This document shows, piece by piece, positions 46,326 to 57,617 of a DNA stretch of 64,000 bases; position 1 is the stretch's first letter; the number at the start of each line of letters is the position of its first letter. The DNA comes from Ilex aquifolium. Its lineage: Eukaryota > Streptophyta > Magnoliopsida > Aquifoliales > Aquifoliaceae. The position numbers were made by a program, and so were the translations under genes. The notes beneath the pieces are model-generated. The model did not search any database. It was not told the origin of the DNA and saw only the letters and a program-made list of their open reading frames with translations. The stretch is taken from contig OX637409.1 in NCBI GenBank assembly GCA_951799425.1, forward strand, positions 18,959,960 to 19,023,959. Direction: 5' to 3'.

Positions 46326-47544
46326 TCTTTAAAAATTACCTATTTAAATTAAGTTTGCAAGGCCCAATATTTATGGCCTGTTTGATTTGATAGAAAATGG
46401 AGTGTATGGAAAATGGAATGAAAAGTCAAAATGGCCCATTGAAGATGATGCTTCCATTTTGCATCCATGAATTTGCTTTTTGACTAGAAAAATGGCCCTT
46501 TTTTTTTTTTTTGTGATGGAGGAACATTGAATGCAATCTTCCACTGGTTAGAAGAGTCAATGGTCAACACAAACCCAGTCAATGCAGATTTCACTGTCAG
46601 AGCAAATTTAAATTGTGATGCTTTTATATGTCTAGGGTTCAATTATGGTTACCACCAAATAAATAAATACCATTTTTTTTTCCAATGAAAGTTTGACACG
46701 TGTAAAAAAATTGGTTTAGTTTATTATTTTACTCTAATTTATTATTTTTACTATGAATAATTAATAATAAATCAAAGAAAAGTCAAAAGTTCAAAATTAA
46801 TTGAAGATATAATACTAGGAAATTGGGTACCATAAGTGCTATCCAGCACCCATTGATGATGATTTGGCCTGTGTGTATGTACAGTCCTGTGTTCTTGGGG
46901 GCCCTACAATGTCTGGAGCCTCACGTGCAATGTTTGATAAACTTGAGAGAATATCATGCTTTACTTTAATGTGGCCGAGATAAAATATTCAGATTAATCG
47001 AAATCGACTAAACCAAAATTAGTCTGATATCTTTATTTTTTGTATAAATTAATTGTTTTGTCTTGTAAATGAATGACAAAAAGATGAGAACCCCCCAAGT
47101 ATTGAATTTATTCAATTTTGTTAATACTTATGGTATATAGTATAGAATTGTAAGCTACTTTATTATATAGATTTTTCATCAAATAATTTTATTTGTATCC
47201 ACTATATACAAGTGGTTCTTTCCTTAACACATGGTGGATGATCTATTAAAAAAGTTGAGTGAACATGCTGTCTAAGATGAAATTTACTTAAATTGATGAC
47301 AAGTGATCTAGTAATTAGGATTGAGATCTCCTTTATTACATTTTCATTCAATTGTAGATTACCCATTATGCATGAGTGAAGAATTCACTTATAAATAATG
47401 ACTTTCAATTGAATTAAAATTGAATTAATTTAAATATTCAAGGAAGAGGTACTTTTGCAAATTTGGTGGACTAAATTTTGGTTTATAAAACTTAGATGGA
47501 AGGAGTTGTCTATTGTACATAAAAAAATTTTGTTATCGTATAGA

Positions 47545-47765
47545 TATTTATCACTTTTATAGGGTATTTTTATCATTGTTCTAAGTGTTTTTATCACTAT
47601 TGTGATATCTAAGAAACATGGAAAAAATAGTTACTACAACAATGATAAAAACATTCACAACAATGGTAAATCATCTCAAAAAATATTTAAAAAAAAAATT
47701 CCCAAAAAAAGTAGTAAAAATAATTATCACAACAATGATAAAAATACCCACAAAAGTGATAAATA
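47545..47765. repeat. Inverted repeat with arms of about 35 bp
   Basis: The left arm is 47545-47580 and the right arm 47731-47765; they are reverse complements with about one mismatch and one gap. The loop is about 150 bp and contains a further partial copy of the ACAACAATGATAAAAA motif. An RNA across it would fold into a long hairpin. Confidence 0.8.
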
Positions 47766-48211
47766 TTTTTGTTATAAAAAGACTCATAAAAATTATAAAA
47801 ATATTCATTAAAATAGTAACTTTGAAGGTATAGTACAATTTTTTTTTTTCCCAATACCTTAATCAAGTCTTGGATGGAATATCCCCAGCTGAAATTAAGG
47901 CATATTTATTGTTAGGCTGTCCATTTGTTAGATATAATAATTAAGGACTAGATCTCTTTAAACATACTAAGAGTAACTCGTGTCTAAAGACACGGTACAA
48001 TGTGAATAGTTTTGAGAAAGATATTGGTGGCCGTTAGATGAATCTATTTGAGACTGTCAGATGAGCTTATTAAAGTCTGACATGTTTTCTATTATATATA
48101 TATTTTTTAATTCTTTTTCTTGATAAATCGCATACCATGCATTCGAATGGAGCTTATTATATATATACAAGTAAGTTTCTTATTTATTAATAGTGAATGA
48201 TCAATCAAGAA

Positions 48212-48236
48212 TAAATATATATATATATATATATAT
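48212..48236. repeat. (AT)n microsatellite
   Basis: About 11-12 AT dinucleotides within segmental copy 2. Confidence 0.85.
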
Positions 48237-48342
48237 TAGAGAGAATCTGAATCTGCATAATTATATATGTAACTTAGTAGCTCGGTATTTTTTGGGTGAT
48301 GTATGTTTTAAAATTTTGAAGTGCTTAATAGTTCTTATACAT

Positions 48343-48448
48343 TATGTTAGCGGTTGATCTAATGATGATCGTTACTATTATTCAACCTTAAAATCGCGAG
48401 TTCAAAGCTAATCATCACTCCCTATGTAATAGTAGCTGACCAAAAAAA
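48343..48448 (+). mobile_element. SINE of the 45255 family
   Basis: TTAGCGGTTGATCTAATGATG (A-box region), GCGAGTTCAAAGCT (B-box region) and TAGCTGACCAAAAAAAT at the end align with 45255-45386. The target duplication is unclear. Confidence 0.6.
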
Positions 48449-48479
48449 TATTCCATATGCTCATAACGTACGGGCCCGT

Positions 48480-48690
48480 CCCCACCATATTTGCGAAGAA
48501 AAATGAGCGCGTGGGTCATTGCACCTGGTCAGGAAATGCCCAGTGTGGGTGGTTTGTGAATCCTATTGATCAAAAAAACGCGGGCGTTCTCGAGTCCGTC
48601 CAAAATCCCAGTCGCGAACTGGTCGCGTGGAACACTTTGATATAGCCGACGTTGGGCCCCACCCCTTGCCTTCCGTCAGCTGTTCGTGTT
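48480..48690. promoter_or_regulatory. GC-rich island with GCCGAC motif (copy 2)
   Basis: The counterpart of 39235-39425: GAGCGCGTGGGTC, GGGCGTTCTCGAGTCCGTCC, TATAGCCGACGTTGGGCCC and TCAGCTGTTCGTGTTTTCAT. The ACGTGGC motif of copy 1 is not kept. No gene follows. Confidence 0.3.
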
Positions 48691-48811
48691 TTCATCACTT
48701 CATGCATGAAATCATTAATTACTTGAATGATTCTTTTCTTCTCCCTGGTGGAAATTGCTTTGAATGAATTTTAAAATGTTCACTCATAAATGAGAAAATA
48801 ATAATAATAAT

Positions 48812-49411
48812 GGATTAATTACAAACTGCTTCCTTTAACCTTGAATAGTTTGTAACTCACTCCTTCAAGTTTTAATTTTAACAAATCCCCCTTTTAAGTT
48901 TAAATATTTTGTAATTAACTCTAATAATTATTTTTAGACAATAAAAATTGACAAAAGTTAGGCATGTCAAATTCAAGTTCCCCATATTTTGTTGAAAATA
49001 AATAATTACCCTTATACCTATTTTCTCCCTTGTACCAAATATTTATACTTCCCTTTTTACCCTTACACTCTTTCATCCTCCCTTACTTCGGATGGTCAAC
49101 TCTCATTCCCTTCTCTCTTCCGGTAGAAACCCTTCATTCCCTATGATAAGGCGGAGACGAAGATTTCCTTATTTTTTAGTCTTAACTTTTCTGTTTCCTT
49201 ATTTTTAAGGGACAAAATTGGTATTTTTTTAAAAAAAATGAGAAATAATGTACAAGACGAATGGTATAATGGTTTTTTCAGGTGTTCAGCTATTGTTATT
49301 AGTCAATTTAATTCACTTGAAACTTGGAGGGGACAAATTGTAATATTTAAAACCACAGAGAATTGATTGCACCAAAGGATATAGTTGGAGGGAACATATT
49401 ATAATTAACCC
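48812..49411. mobile_element. MITE-like element flanked by a longer direct repeat
   Basis: The left end GGATTAATTACAAACTGC and the reversed right end GGGTTAATTATAATATGT are inverted repeats, with further inverted similarity inside (CCTTCAAGTTTT and CCCTCCAAGTTTC). A direct repeat of about 65 bp surrounds it (48745-48811 and 49433-49500, both starting GGTGGAAATT and ending in AATAAT repeats). Confidence 0.55.
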
Positions 49412-49500
49412 TAATAATATATGTACTCTAATGGTGGAAATTACTTTGAAAGAATTTTAATATGGTCACTCATAAACGAGAAAATAATAATAATAATAAT

Positions 49501-50318
49501 AAAGTCATATAGCTCCATACATATTTTAGTTTTGATGAATTACATGAAGACTTATTATTACAAGAATAACACCTAAGATGTTTGAACTAAATTTATGTGG
49601 TATAATGATTTTTTTGAGTTGATACCGGTAATATTGAAGTATAAAACTACAAATTTATTAAAATTTTCATTAAATTTGTGAAAATTTTCTTAGTCAAACA
49701 AGGATTTTTTTTTTTTTTGGTTACTTAAACAAGGATAAAAATAGTCAATAGAGGATTTGAAATATTAAGGCTTTGTAGTGCTATTTTCTGAAATATGATG
49801 TTAATGTTGTTTGTCCATAAAATAATCATTATTAGCTATATACCTAAGTCCTACAACATTCATTATTTCTTATTTAATGATGTACTAAGGATTCAAGTTT
49901 CAATTACATGGGATTAGTGATTGGTAAACTTGGTTTTTTGTGAGATTAGTGCTCAAGATTATTGTGACAAAAATAATTTACGTGGACTATTGCTAGATTA
50001 ATACCTTTGTTATTTTTTGTTCGAAATTTGGACAATGTCGAGTCTTAGCAGGCTCGTGTCAAAAAATATTCCACTTATATCTGATTCGTATTTTAATTCG
50101 TGTCGTGTATGAACTATGTATAATCGATATATAAACGAATTATGTCGGATTCACCCATTTATGAAACGGGTGACTTAAGACACAAACTCTCTAATTTCGT
50201 ATCGTATTAACGAATCGTGTCATATTTTGACACACTTATGTAATCCTACACATTGATAAAATATAAGACGGAACCCTTTAGTATGTATACAACTATCTTG
50301 CATTTGAAGTCATGATCA
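49501..50318. other. Intergenic DNA with a GACACGA-type repeat
   Basis: No gene. 50035-50245 is rich in TCGTGTC, GTATCGTATTAACGAA and related motifs, and is an inverted relative of 51070-51415. Confidence 0.55.
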
Positions 50319-50410
50319 TAGGTGCTTCATTGGTATACTTTAAAGTCAGGGGTTTGAATCTCGTTCTCTCTTTATCCCTCTAATAGTGTCTGGCAAAAAA
50401 AAAAAAAAAA
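50319..50410 (+). mobile_element. Short SINE with A-tail
   Basis: The duplication AAGTCATGATCA at 50307-50318 recurs as AGTCATGATCA at 50411-50421. The 92 bp between have GGTGCTTCATTGGTATA (A-box region), GGGGTTTGAATCTCG (B-box region), TAATAGTGTCTGGC and a run of about 17 A. Same family as 45255-45386. Confidence 0.8.
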
Positions 50411-50421
50411 AGTCATGATCA

Positions 50422-51069
50422 CAGTCGTTGAGCCCTATCCTAAAACAAAATGATGGTAGGTAAAGATGATAAAATGAGTTTGGCCACTCTTCTTTTGAAA
50501 AGAAGGGTTTTCTCAATAGGGACAACTCACATACACCCTTTTACAATCATTCATCGGAAGATCACTTTAGGGTTTGATTCTGTGGGCTCTTACCCAAAAT
50601 TTTTATGAATTTGTTAAAACATCAAACTGAAAATTTACTAATAATTAATGAAACGATCTATAAGATTCATGTAATTTGATTTAAAATTTAAATCTAATCA
50701 TATATTAATTTGGACTATATTTTTATTCGAAGCTTGATAGGATCCCGAGCTAAGAGAATAGAACAAACTCGACGTGACAAGATTTGGATTTTTTTCGATC
50801 TCAAATTAAGTAAATTTTGACCGAGTGCAATCATCAAACATAAACTTTATTGTAGACCCTATGACCCACAGATATCTGATGAAAACCCATTAACCCGGTA
50901 ATTAAATGATGCAAAAAATTAACCCGGCTATCCATCGTTGATTCTAGCACTGTGGGCCCATTAACATATCTAGTGCCTCCCGGCATATAAAACCGGTCAA
51001 TTTGGTGCCAGACTACGATGTCAAACGCACTATAGCGCGTTGACTATTCTTCCAAATTAGAGTGAGTTA
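50422..51069. other. Intergenic DNA, nothing recognised
   Basis: AT-rich. No coding region, RNA gene or element ends were found. Confidence 0.5.
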
Positions 51070-51415
51070 AAAATTAGAGGTGTCACACGACTAGTTAACA
51101 CGATAAGAAATTGGAGGGTTTGAGTTTTCTTTAAATCACCTGTTTCGTAAATTAGTGAATTCGACGTGATAAGATTAATAAATGAATCGGGTATAATTGA
51201 AACCAATCAAAAGAAATATACAACACAACTCGTTTATATATCAGTTATACACGATTCATACACGACACGGACTCGATATGACATGAGTCGTTAGATACGA
51301 ATTAATAAATGAATTGAATATGAGTCGAGTGTTTTTCAATACGAACTCGCTAAGACTTGATACGAATTCATTTCACATGACACGATTAAGAGGCCTAAAT
51401 ATAAACCACAAACTT
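51070..51415. repeat. GACACGA-type dispersed repeat
   Basis: GTGTCACACGACTAGTTAACA, CACGACACGGACTCGATATG and CATGACACGATTAAGAGG. A related copy in the opposite orientation lies at 50035-50245 and a third partial one at about 56000-56135. Confidence 0.55.
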
Positions 51416-51784
51416 AACAATTAATGGAGATAATATAGAGCAAGTGATACAACGTGCATGGTTCTGGTATTACCGTTGGTTAATAAACAAATCGAATATA
51501 AGTGGAGGTTTTTTTCAATACGAACTCATCTGACTTGACACGATTTTTTTTATTTTTTTTGGGAGGGGGAGGGGGAGGGGGGGGGGAGAGAGGGAGAAGG
51601 GGAAGGGGACTCGAACCCTTGACCTCAAGAAAGTAAAACATTTACAAGATAAGAAATAACATTTGACCAAAGGCCCATTAGTACTTGACACGATTAAAAT
51701 ACCTAATATAAACCACAAACTTAATAATTAATGGAGGTAATATGGAGCAAGTGAAACAGCGCGCGTGGTTCTGGTATTACCGTT
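51302..51784. repeat. Local tandem duplication, second copy holding a SINE
   Basis: 51302-51478 and 51480-51784 are two copies: both run from TTAATAAA through TTTTTCAATACGAACTC and CAAACTTAA to GGTTCTGGTATTACCGTT. The second copy is longer because of the insertion at 51546-51682. Confidence 0.8.
51546..51682 (-). mobile_element. SINE with G/C-rich tail, minus strand
   Basis: A perfect 13-bp duplication ACTTGACACGATT at 51533-51545 and 51683-51695. On the minus strand it has GGGCCTTTGGTCAAATG near the start, the B-box GGTTCGAGTCC, a C-rich stretch and a terminal A-run. In plus-strand view this is a T-run, a G-rich run and AGAGAG. Confidence 0.8.
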
Positions 51785-52719
51785 AATTCTTTTGCCCCCA
51801 CTATTTCTGGTGCTGCCTTTATTTTTTTCTTTTTTCTTTTTTCTTGTTTTGCAATAATTTGGTGTGCTTGTATTTATTTTGTTCACCTTTCTTTAAATAT
51901 GTAGATTCTCCATTTTCTTTGCAAGCATCATCGTAATCACCAACTTTACAAAAGATCCATCCTTTATTTACTAAATTAGATTTTCTTTTTTGATTTAAGA
52001 GCTCTGGGTGTGATACATGTGCCATTCCTCTCCCTTCTCTCAGCCTCTCAGCGTTTGGTCCTTTTCTCCACCTTTCATGTTCAGATTACATATACAAACC
52101 TGCTAAAACCTGGCTTTCTTCAATCTTTTATACCTATAATCTGTAAATTTTGATCTCAGAATACTATTGAACTTATGGGTTTCTCTGGTTTCTGATGGTA
52201 GAGAGCAAGAGGTTCTCCTTTTTCCTTCATACCCAGGTGAATATTTTGCCTTTTTCTGCATATGTTATTCAATCTGTCTAGTTGTAATCCATTGAGAAAA
52301 GTAAAAGGGAAAACAAAGAAAATATAAAGCAGAAATCCATTGTGGTTTGGTGTTCTGTAAGGTAATTTTTTTTTTTTTTTATAGAAAAGTAGTTATGTTG
52401 TATGATGATCATAAATTGAAGGTGGTGATATTGAAATACCATATTATGATAGATGATTGTTCATGTGAACAGGCCATTGAGTTGTGTTCATCAGTAACCA
52501 AAACCAGGCATAAGAGCTGGGAATCAATTTCTTCTTTTTCATTCCTTAAATTCAGAGGTAATCGAAATGATATGTTTCTGGGTTGTTTTTGACAAATAGT
52601 GATATTTGAGGAGAGAAAAATGCGATTGTTGATCTGGGTTTTTGAGGGGAGGAAGAAGAGACTTTATAAGAGAGATTAGTATATAGCCTAGGAGAGAGAT
52701 TTTCTGCTTTTTGGATACA
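51785..52719 (+). other. Upstream region and leader of the ankyrin gene
   Basis: A T-rich region, then CTCCCTTCTCTCAGCCTCTC near 52028, which looks like a transcribed leader. TTATAAG at 52664-52670 lies about 50 bp before the start codon and could be a TATA box. If transcription starts further upstream instead, a leader intron is possible. No separate gene is supported. Confidence 0.4.
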
Positions 52720-55475
52720 ATGGAGTCACCAGCAGGGCTGCAGGTCTCAACACCCCGTAAAAAGATGACGAAACAATTAACAGGGAAACGAGATGATACA
52801 CCATTGCATTCTGCGGCTAGAGCAGGGAATCTTGCTGCTGTGGGGGAAATTATTAATGGTCTTGAAGAGAGAGAATTAACAGAATTGTTGGGAAAGCAGA
52901 ATTCAGCTGGTGAAACAGGCCTTTATGTTGCCGCAGAATATGGTTATATTGATCTGGTAAGGGAGATGATCAAGTACTATGATCTTGTTTCTGCTGGAAT
53001 CAAAGCAAGGAATGGCTTTGATGCACTTCACATTGCTGCCAAACAAGGGGATTTGGGTATGTCTCTAACACTGTAGTTTTGTATTTGCTATTTGTAATGT
53101 TTCTTCTCCTGAAGGTATTAATCATACATGTTTATTGTAATGATTTTGTACACTACCCGTAAGGGTATTCTTATTGTATCAAGCACCCAATTAAGCTACA
53201 ATGTAATCCATAAATAAGACAGTAAGCCCTTATGTGCATTGTGTCTGTGGAATGTAAACCACGTTATGTCGTTGTGTTCTTCTTGTTCTTTTGTTCTCGC
53301 TTTTCTACCTCATTACTTAAACTTCTCATGTTGCAGAGATGGTGAAGCTGCTAATGGAGGCACATCCAGAACTTTCGATGACAGTAGATGTTGCAAACAC
53401 CACGGCTTTGCACACGGCTGGAACTCAAGGGCATATAGAGGTGGTAAATTTTCTCTTGGAGTCAGAGAGCAGCCTGGCCACTATAGCTAAAAGTAATGGG
53501 AAAACGGTCTTGCATTCCGTGGCAAGAAATGGGCATGTGAAGGTCTTGAGGGCCATTTTAGATAAGGAGCCTGGGGTTGCAACAAGGCATGATAAAAAGG
53601 GGCAGACTGCTCTTCATATGGCTGTGAAAGGACAGAATCTTGAGGTGGTGGAGGAGCTGATCAGAGCAGATCCTTCATTGATAAACATGGTTGATACTAA
53701 GGGCAACACAGCATTGCACACATCAACTCGGAAAGGCAGGGATCAGGTGAATTGGCCATTCCTCCAATCTTAGTAGTCATATAACAATCATCGACGATGA
53801 AAACAATTATTAACACTACAGCCACATTCTAGCCTCCTTATTATCTTGACTATCTTAAGGTTGAATAGATCTGATTACTCCACTCGTCTACGATATAAAT
53901 TTAGCTTGATTCTTGTGGTTGACTCATTATAGGCTTTGCTTCATTGAGTTAAGTTTTCAAATAGGTTTTCATATTGTTGTGTAATGACTATAATTTGTTG
54001 TTAGGTGTTGCATTTGATGTAAGAAAGAATATGTTGGGGGGGGGGGATGAAACTTTTCCAAGCTGCCCTTTTGGGAACACGTCAAGCTTCTACATATTGT
54101 TATGTAGTAGTAAATAAGGATTGGTGCTGAAAAGAAAAGAGGGTGGCCACTCTTCTTCTCATCATATTAAAGGGGTGCGGCTCTGTATTAGGCTTGTACT
54201 GCAGACAAACGAAGAAAACGTAAGAGCGTGCATTAGCTTTCTAGAGTAATTTTTTTAGTAGCCAAATATTGTGAAACGGAAACAAAATCTTCAAATGTCC
54301 TGTAAAATATAAAACCGGTTGAAATTAAAATGTTTAAGATTTGAATGTTCAACAGGAAAAAGTATTGGAAATGGAGGCATCATGCTGCCAGAAGAAGGCA
54401 TAGCCAACAGTAATTTTGATATCATTGAAATAGATGAAGGCATAGCCTAACTACTTTATCAGCGATTCTTTCGTTCTTTTGATGGCATACTAGATCATCC
54501 CTCAATTATCTACAAAATTCTCTTACAAAACTTCTGGAAGAAACATTAGTTAAGTTAGATGATGGATAAGGTCTGACTTCATACTTGTTTGTGCAGATTA
54601 TTAAACTGCTACTAGGGCAGAATGAGACCGACACAAAAGCTGTTAACAGGTCTAACGAAACTGCCCTAGACACCGCCGAGAAAATGGGGCATACTGAAAT
54701 TGCAGCCATCCTACAGGATCATGGTGTTGTGAGCGCAAGGGCCCTCAAGCCCCAAGCAACAAATCCAGCTCGGGAGTTGAAACAAACAGTCAGTGACATA
54801 AAGCATGAAGTCCACAATCAACTCGAACACACTCGCCAAACTAGAAAACGAGTGCAAGGCATTGCCAAACGCCTCAACAAAATGCACAGTGAAGGCCTTA
54901 ACAATGCAATCAACTCTACAACTGTCGTGGCTGTCCTAATTGCTACTGTAGCATTCGCAGCCATTTTCACTGTCCCGGGGCAATATGTTGATGACCCAGA
55001 AAATATTCCACCCGGGCTTTCCCTAGGAGAAGCAAATATTGCTCCAAATGCTGCGTTTCTGATTTTCTTCGTCTTCGATTCTGTTGCATTATTCATCTCT
55101 CTTGCTGTTGTGGTGGTGCAAACATCAGTTGTGGTAATAGAAAGCAAGGCAAAGAAGCAGATGATGGCAATCATAAACAAACTTATGTGGTTGGCATGCG
55201 TGCTTATTTCGGTGGCATTCTTGGCATTGTCATTTGTTGTGGTTGGCAAGCATGAGAGGTGGCTTGCAATTGGCGTGACAATAGTAGGAACAACAATAAT
55301 GGCTACAACTTTGGGTACAATGTGTTATTGGGTGATTATGCATCGAATCGAGGCCTCAAACTTGAGGAGCATTAGGAAGAGCTCTCATAACAGCAGGTCG
55401 CGGTCCTGGTCAGTATCGGTAATGTCAGATACAGAGATTCTGAACAATGAGTATAAGAAGATGTATGCTATTTGA
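52720..55475 (+). CDS. Ankyrin-repeat membrane protein with PGG domain
   Basis: Three exons, 52720-53056, 53337-53746 and 54597-55475, join in one frame of 541 residues (phases 1 and 0, GT-AG introns). About residues 30-290 are ankyrin repeats: DDTPLHSAARAGNLAAV, NTTALHTAGTQGHIEVVNFL, GKTVLHSVARNGHVKVLRA, GQTALHMAVKGQNLEVVEEL and NETALDTAEKMGHTEIAAIL. A Lys/Arg-rich linker follows. The PGG domain has VVAVLIATVAFAAIFTVPGQ and four membrane segments near 357-375, 402-425, 445-465 and 472-496. The C-terminal tail is Ser/Arg-rich. The family includes Arabidopsis ITN1, ACD6 and At5g02620-like proteins, which act at the plasma membrane in salt or defence signalling. The length and layout fit the ITN1/At5g02620 branch. 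All splice sites and the frame are intact, so it is probably functional. Confidence 0.92.
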
Positions 55476-56640
55476 AAGATTCCCGTGTCAAATCTGTTTT
55501 TTCCCTTTCGGCATAACGGGTATAAATCCTTTCTATATATTCTATCTCATGTGAATGCTCTCTGAGTACAAAGTAGTTCTTCTCTCTTCTGAAGTTTTGG
55601 TTACCTATTCATGGTTAGTTAATAATGAATGAGTGTTGGCTTCAGTATCATTATCAACTGGAAACTGTGGCATGTAAACTCAGAGAAAACTCAGGAATTG
55701 AACCTCCTTTACTACAACTTCACTGCCAAACAGAGGGATGGCCCCAATGCTGGTAATTTGACGGCAAGAACATTGACCAATCTAGGCCATCCTTGTCCAA
55801 AACCGGTAATGTTAGAAATGATGAAATTAGCTAGAAAATCGATTGATCGTCCAATACAGCTTTGAATTTGTCTAAAAGACGGGATCTAGAAAGGTGTTTT
55901 AAACCGTTAGTGACATTGAAGTACTTTTTAACTAGGGACCTTCGTCAGTTGTTAAGCAAGTGATGGCGTACGTAAGCCTAGATCTATATTGGGAGAGATC
56001 GGTAAGACATGTTAGCCAGGTCAACTCGACACGACACGATTAGTTAAATAAGTTGAGTTAGGTTTGATTAATGTTCGACACAAATCCGCAATGATTCAAT
56101 ACGAATCTGACACGATACGACTCGATTGTCACCTCTAATCTTAGCAAGCACAAAAAAAAATTAATCATTTTCATTTTCCATCCATCTTACCAAATACAAA
56201 GAAATGAAAGTGTATTATTCCTACTTTTTTTTTCTTGAATGATAGAAAGTGTGTCCTCCTACTCTCCTACTCTCCATCCCTCCGACTTTCCATCATTCCT
56301 ATTAAACGGAACATCATACTCGATCGAGTAAGGTTATGAGAAAGTATAGCCATTCGGGATTTTTATCTTAAACCTGTAAGATTAATTCTCAATATTAGCC
56401 GAGAAATGTCACGGTCACGGCCAATACAGTTTGCAAGTATTGGCCAGAGTAAGAAAAGAGTGTTTATCTCGTTTTATGTGAGAGTGCAATACCCAATCTG
56501 AAGTTGCAATGTTGAATTTTTTTATTTTTTTTTTATTCTGTCGTTTTTTATATCCCATCTTTACGATCCTAATAAAGTATGACAAGACTCTAATAAAGTA
56601 AAATATTCTAAGATTAATCTAAACATTTTAAAATTGATCT
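55476..56640. other. 3' flank of the ankyrin gene
   Basis: The 3' UTR is followed by intergenic DNA. About 56000-56135 has GACACGATTAG and GACACGATACGACTCGAT motifs of the repeat family at 50035 and 51070. The open frame at 55629-55865 shows no recognisable domain. Confidence 0.45.
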
Positions 56641-56649
56641 TTTATCTTT

Positions 56650-57617
56650 GGGAGAATTACAGCCAGGTCCTTTGAGGTTTGTCACTTAATCACTTTGACC
56701 CTTTGATATTTAAAATATTACACACAAACTTTCTGAGGTTTGTACAGACGGAACACTAAGACTCCTATAGTCAATATCCGTTAGTAAATTACATCAAACC
56801 CCTTGAAGTTTGTAGGCGTATAATACTTAAACTCCTCAAGTTTAAAATGTTATATTTAGATCAAAAATATTTCAATCAAAAATAAAATATCAAATAATTT
56901 AAATTTTACAACCAAAATTCATGTTCTATTGTATCATTTATTAAAATAAAATCAAAAATAAAAATTTAATTTTTTCTTAAAAACTCGTCATTTAGTATAC
57001 AATTATTCTATTTATTTGTGTAAACTAAAAAATAAACAAAGAGTCTAAGTAATTTATAATAGAACATGAATTTTACAACTAAAATTCATGTTCTATTATG
57101 TCATTTATTAAAATAAAATCAAAATTAAAAATCTAATTTTTTTCTTAAAAAATTATAATTAGTATACAATTATACTATCTATTAGAAAAAAATTAAAAAA
57201 TAAAACAAGAGGTCAAACTATAATGGACACAATATCTTCTCACTTTAATTGGGAAAGTTTAATTTAGTCATTTAGACGATCAAATTAAATTACAATAGAT
57301 AATATAATTATATACTAATTATAATTTTTTAATAAAAAATTAAAATTTTATTTCAATAAATGTTATGATAGAACATAAATTTTGATTATAAAATTTAAAA
57401 TATTTGACATTCTATCTTTGATTGAAATATTTTTGATTTAAGTATAACATTTTAAATTAGATGGATCTAAATATTACACGTTTACAAATTTCAAAGGGTT
57501 TGTATTAAGTTTTACGCGCGTACAAACCTCAAAGAGATCTGTGTGTAATATTTCAAATGTCAGGGGATCTAAATGATTAAAAAATAAAATTTCAGAGAGT
57601 TTAAGTGTAATTCTTCC
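56650..57617. mobile_element. Long-TIR foldback element with 9-bp duplication
   Basis: The inverted termini of about 95 bp share GAATTACA, TTTGA.GTTTGT and AATATTACACACA blocks. Outside are TTTATCTTT (56641-56649) and TTTATTTTT (57618-57626), eight of nine matching. The interior holds two direct copies (about 56925-57040 and 57065-57185) of a block with AATTCATGTTCTATT and TAGTATACAATTAT, and a third copy inverted near 57290-57400. No coding. Confidence 0.75.

Larger units (their letters stand above)
42290..48745. repeat. Segmental duplication, copy 2 (expanded)
   Basis: The same order of blocks as 35505-39470, lengthened by insertions. About 1.6 kb between 44960 and 46520 is absent from copy 1 and holds a poly-T/poly-G tract, a SINE and a possible MITE. 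More extra sequence lies between 46630 and 48490, including an inverted repeat, a second SINE and an (AT)n run. No gene was recognised. Confidence 0.78.

Noticed and set aside
52347-52592. Small gene upstream of the ankyrin gene
   Set aside because: No domain, and it lies in what looks like the leader or promoter region.
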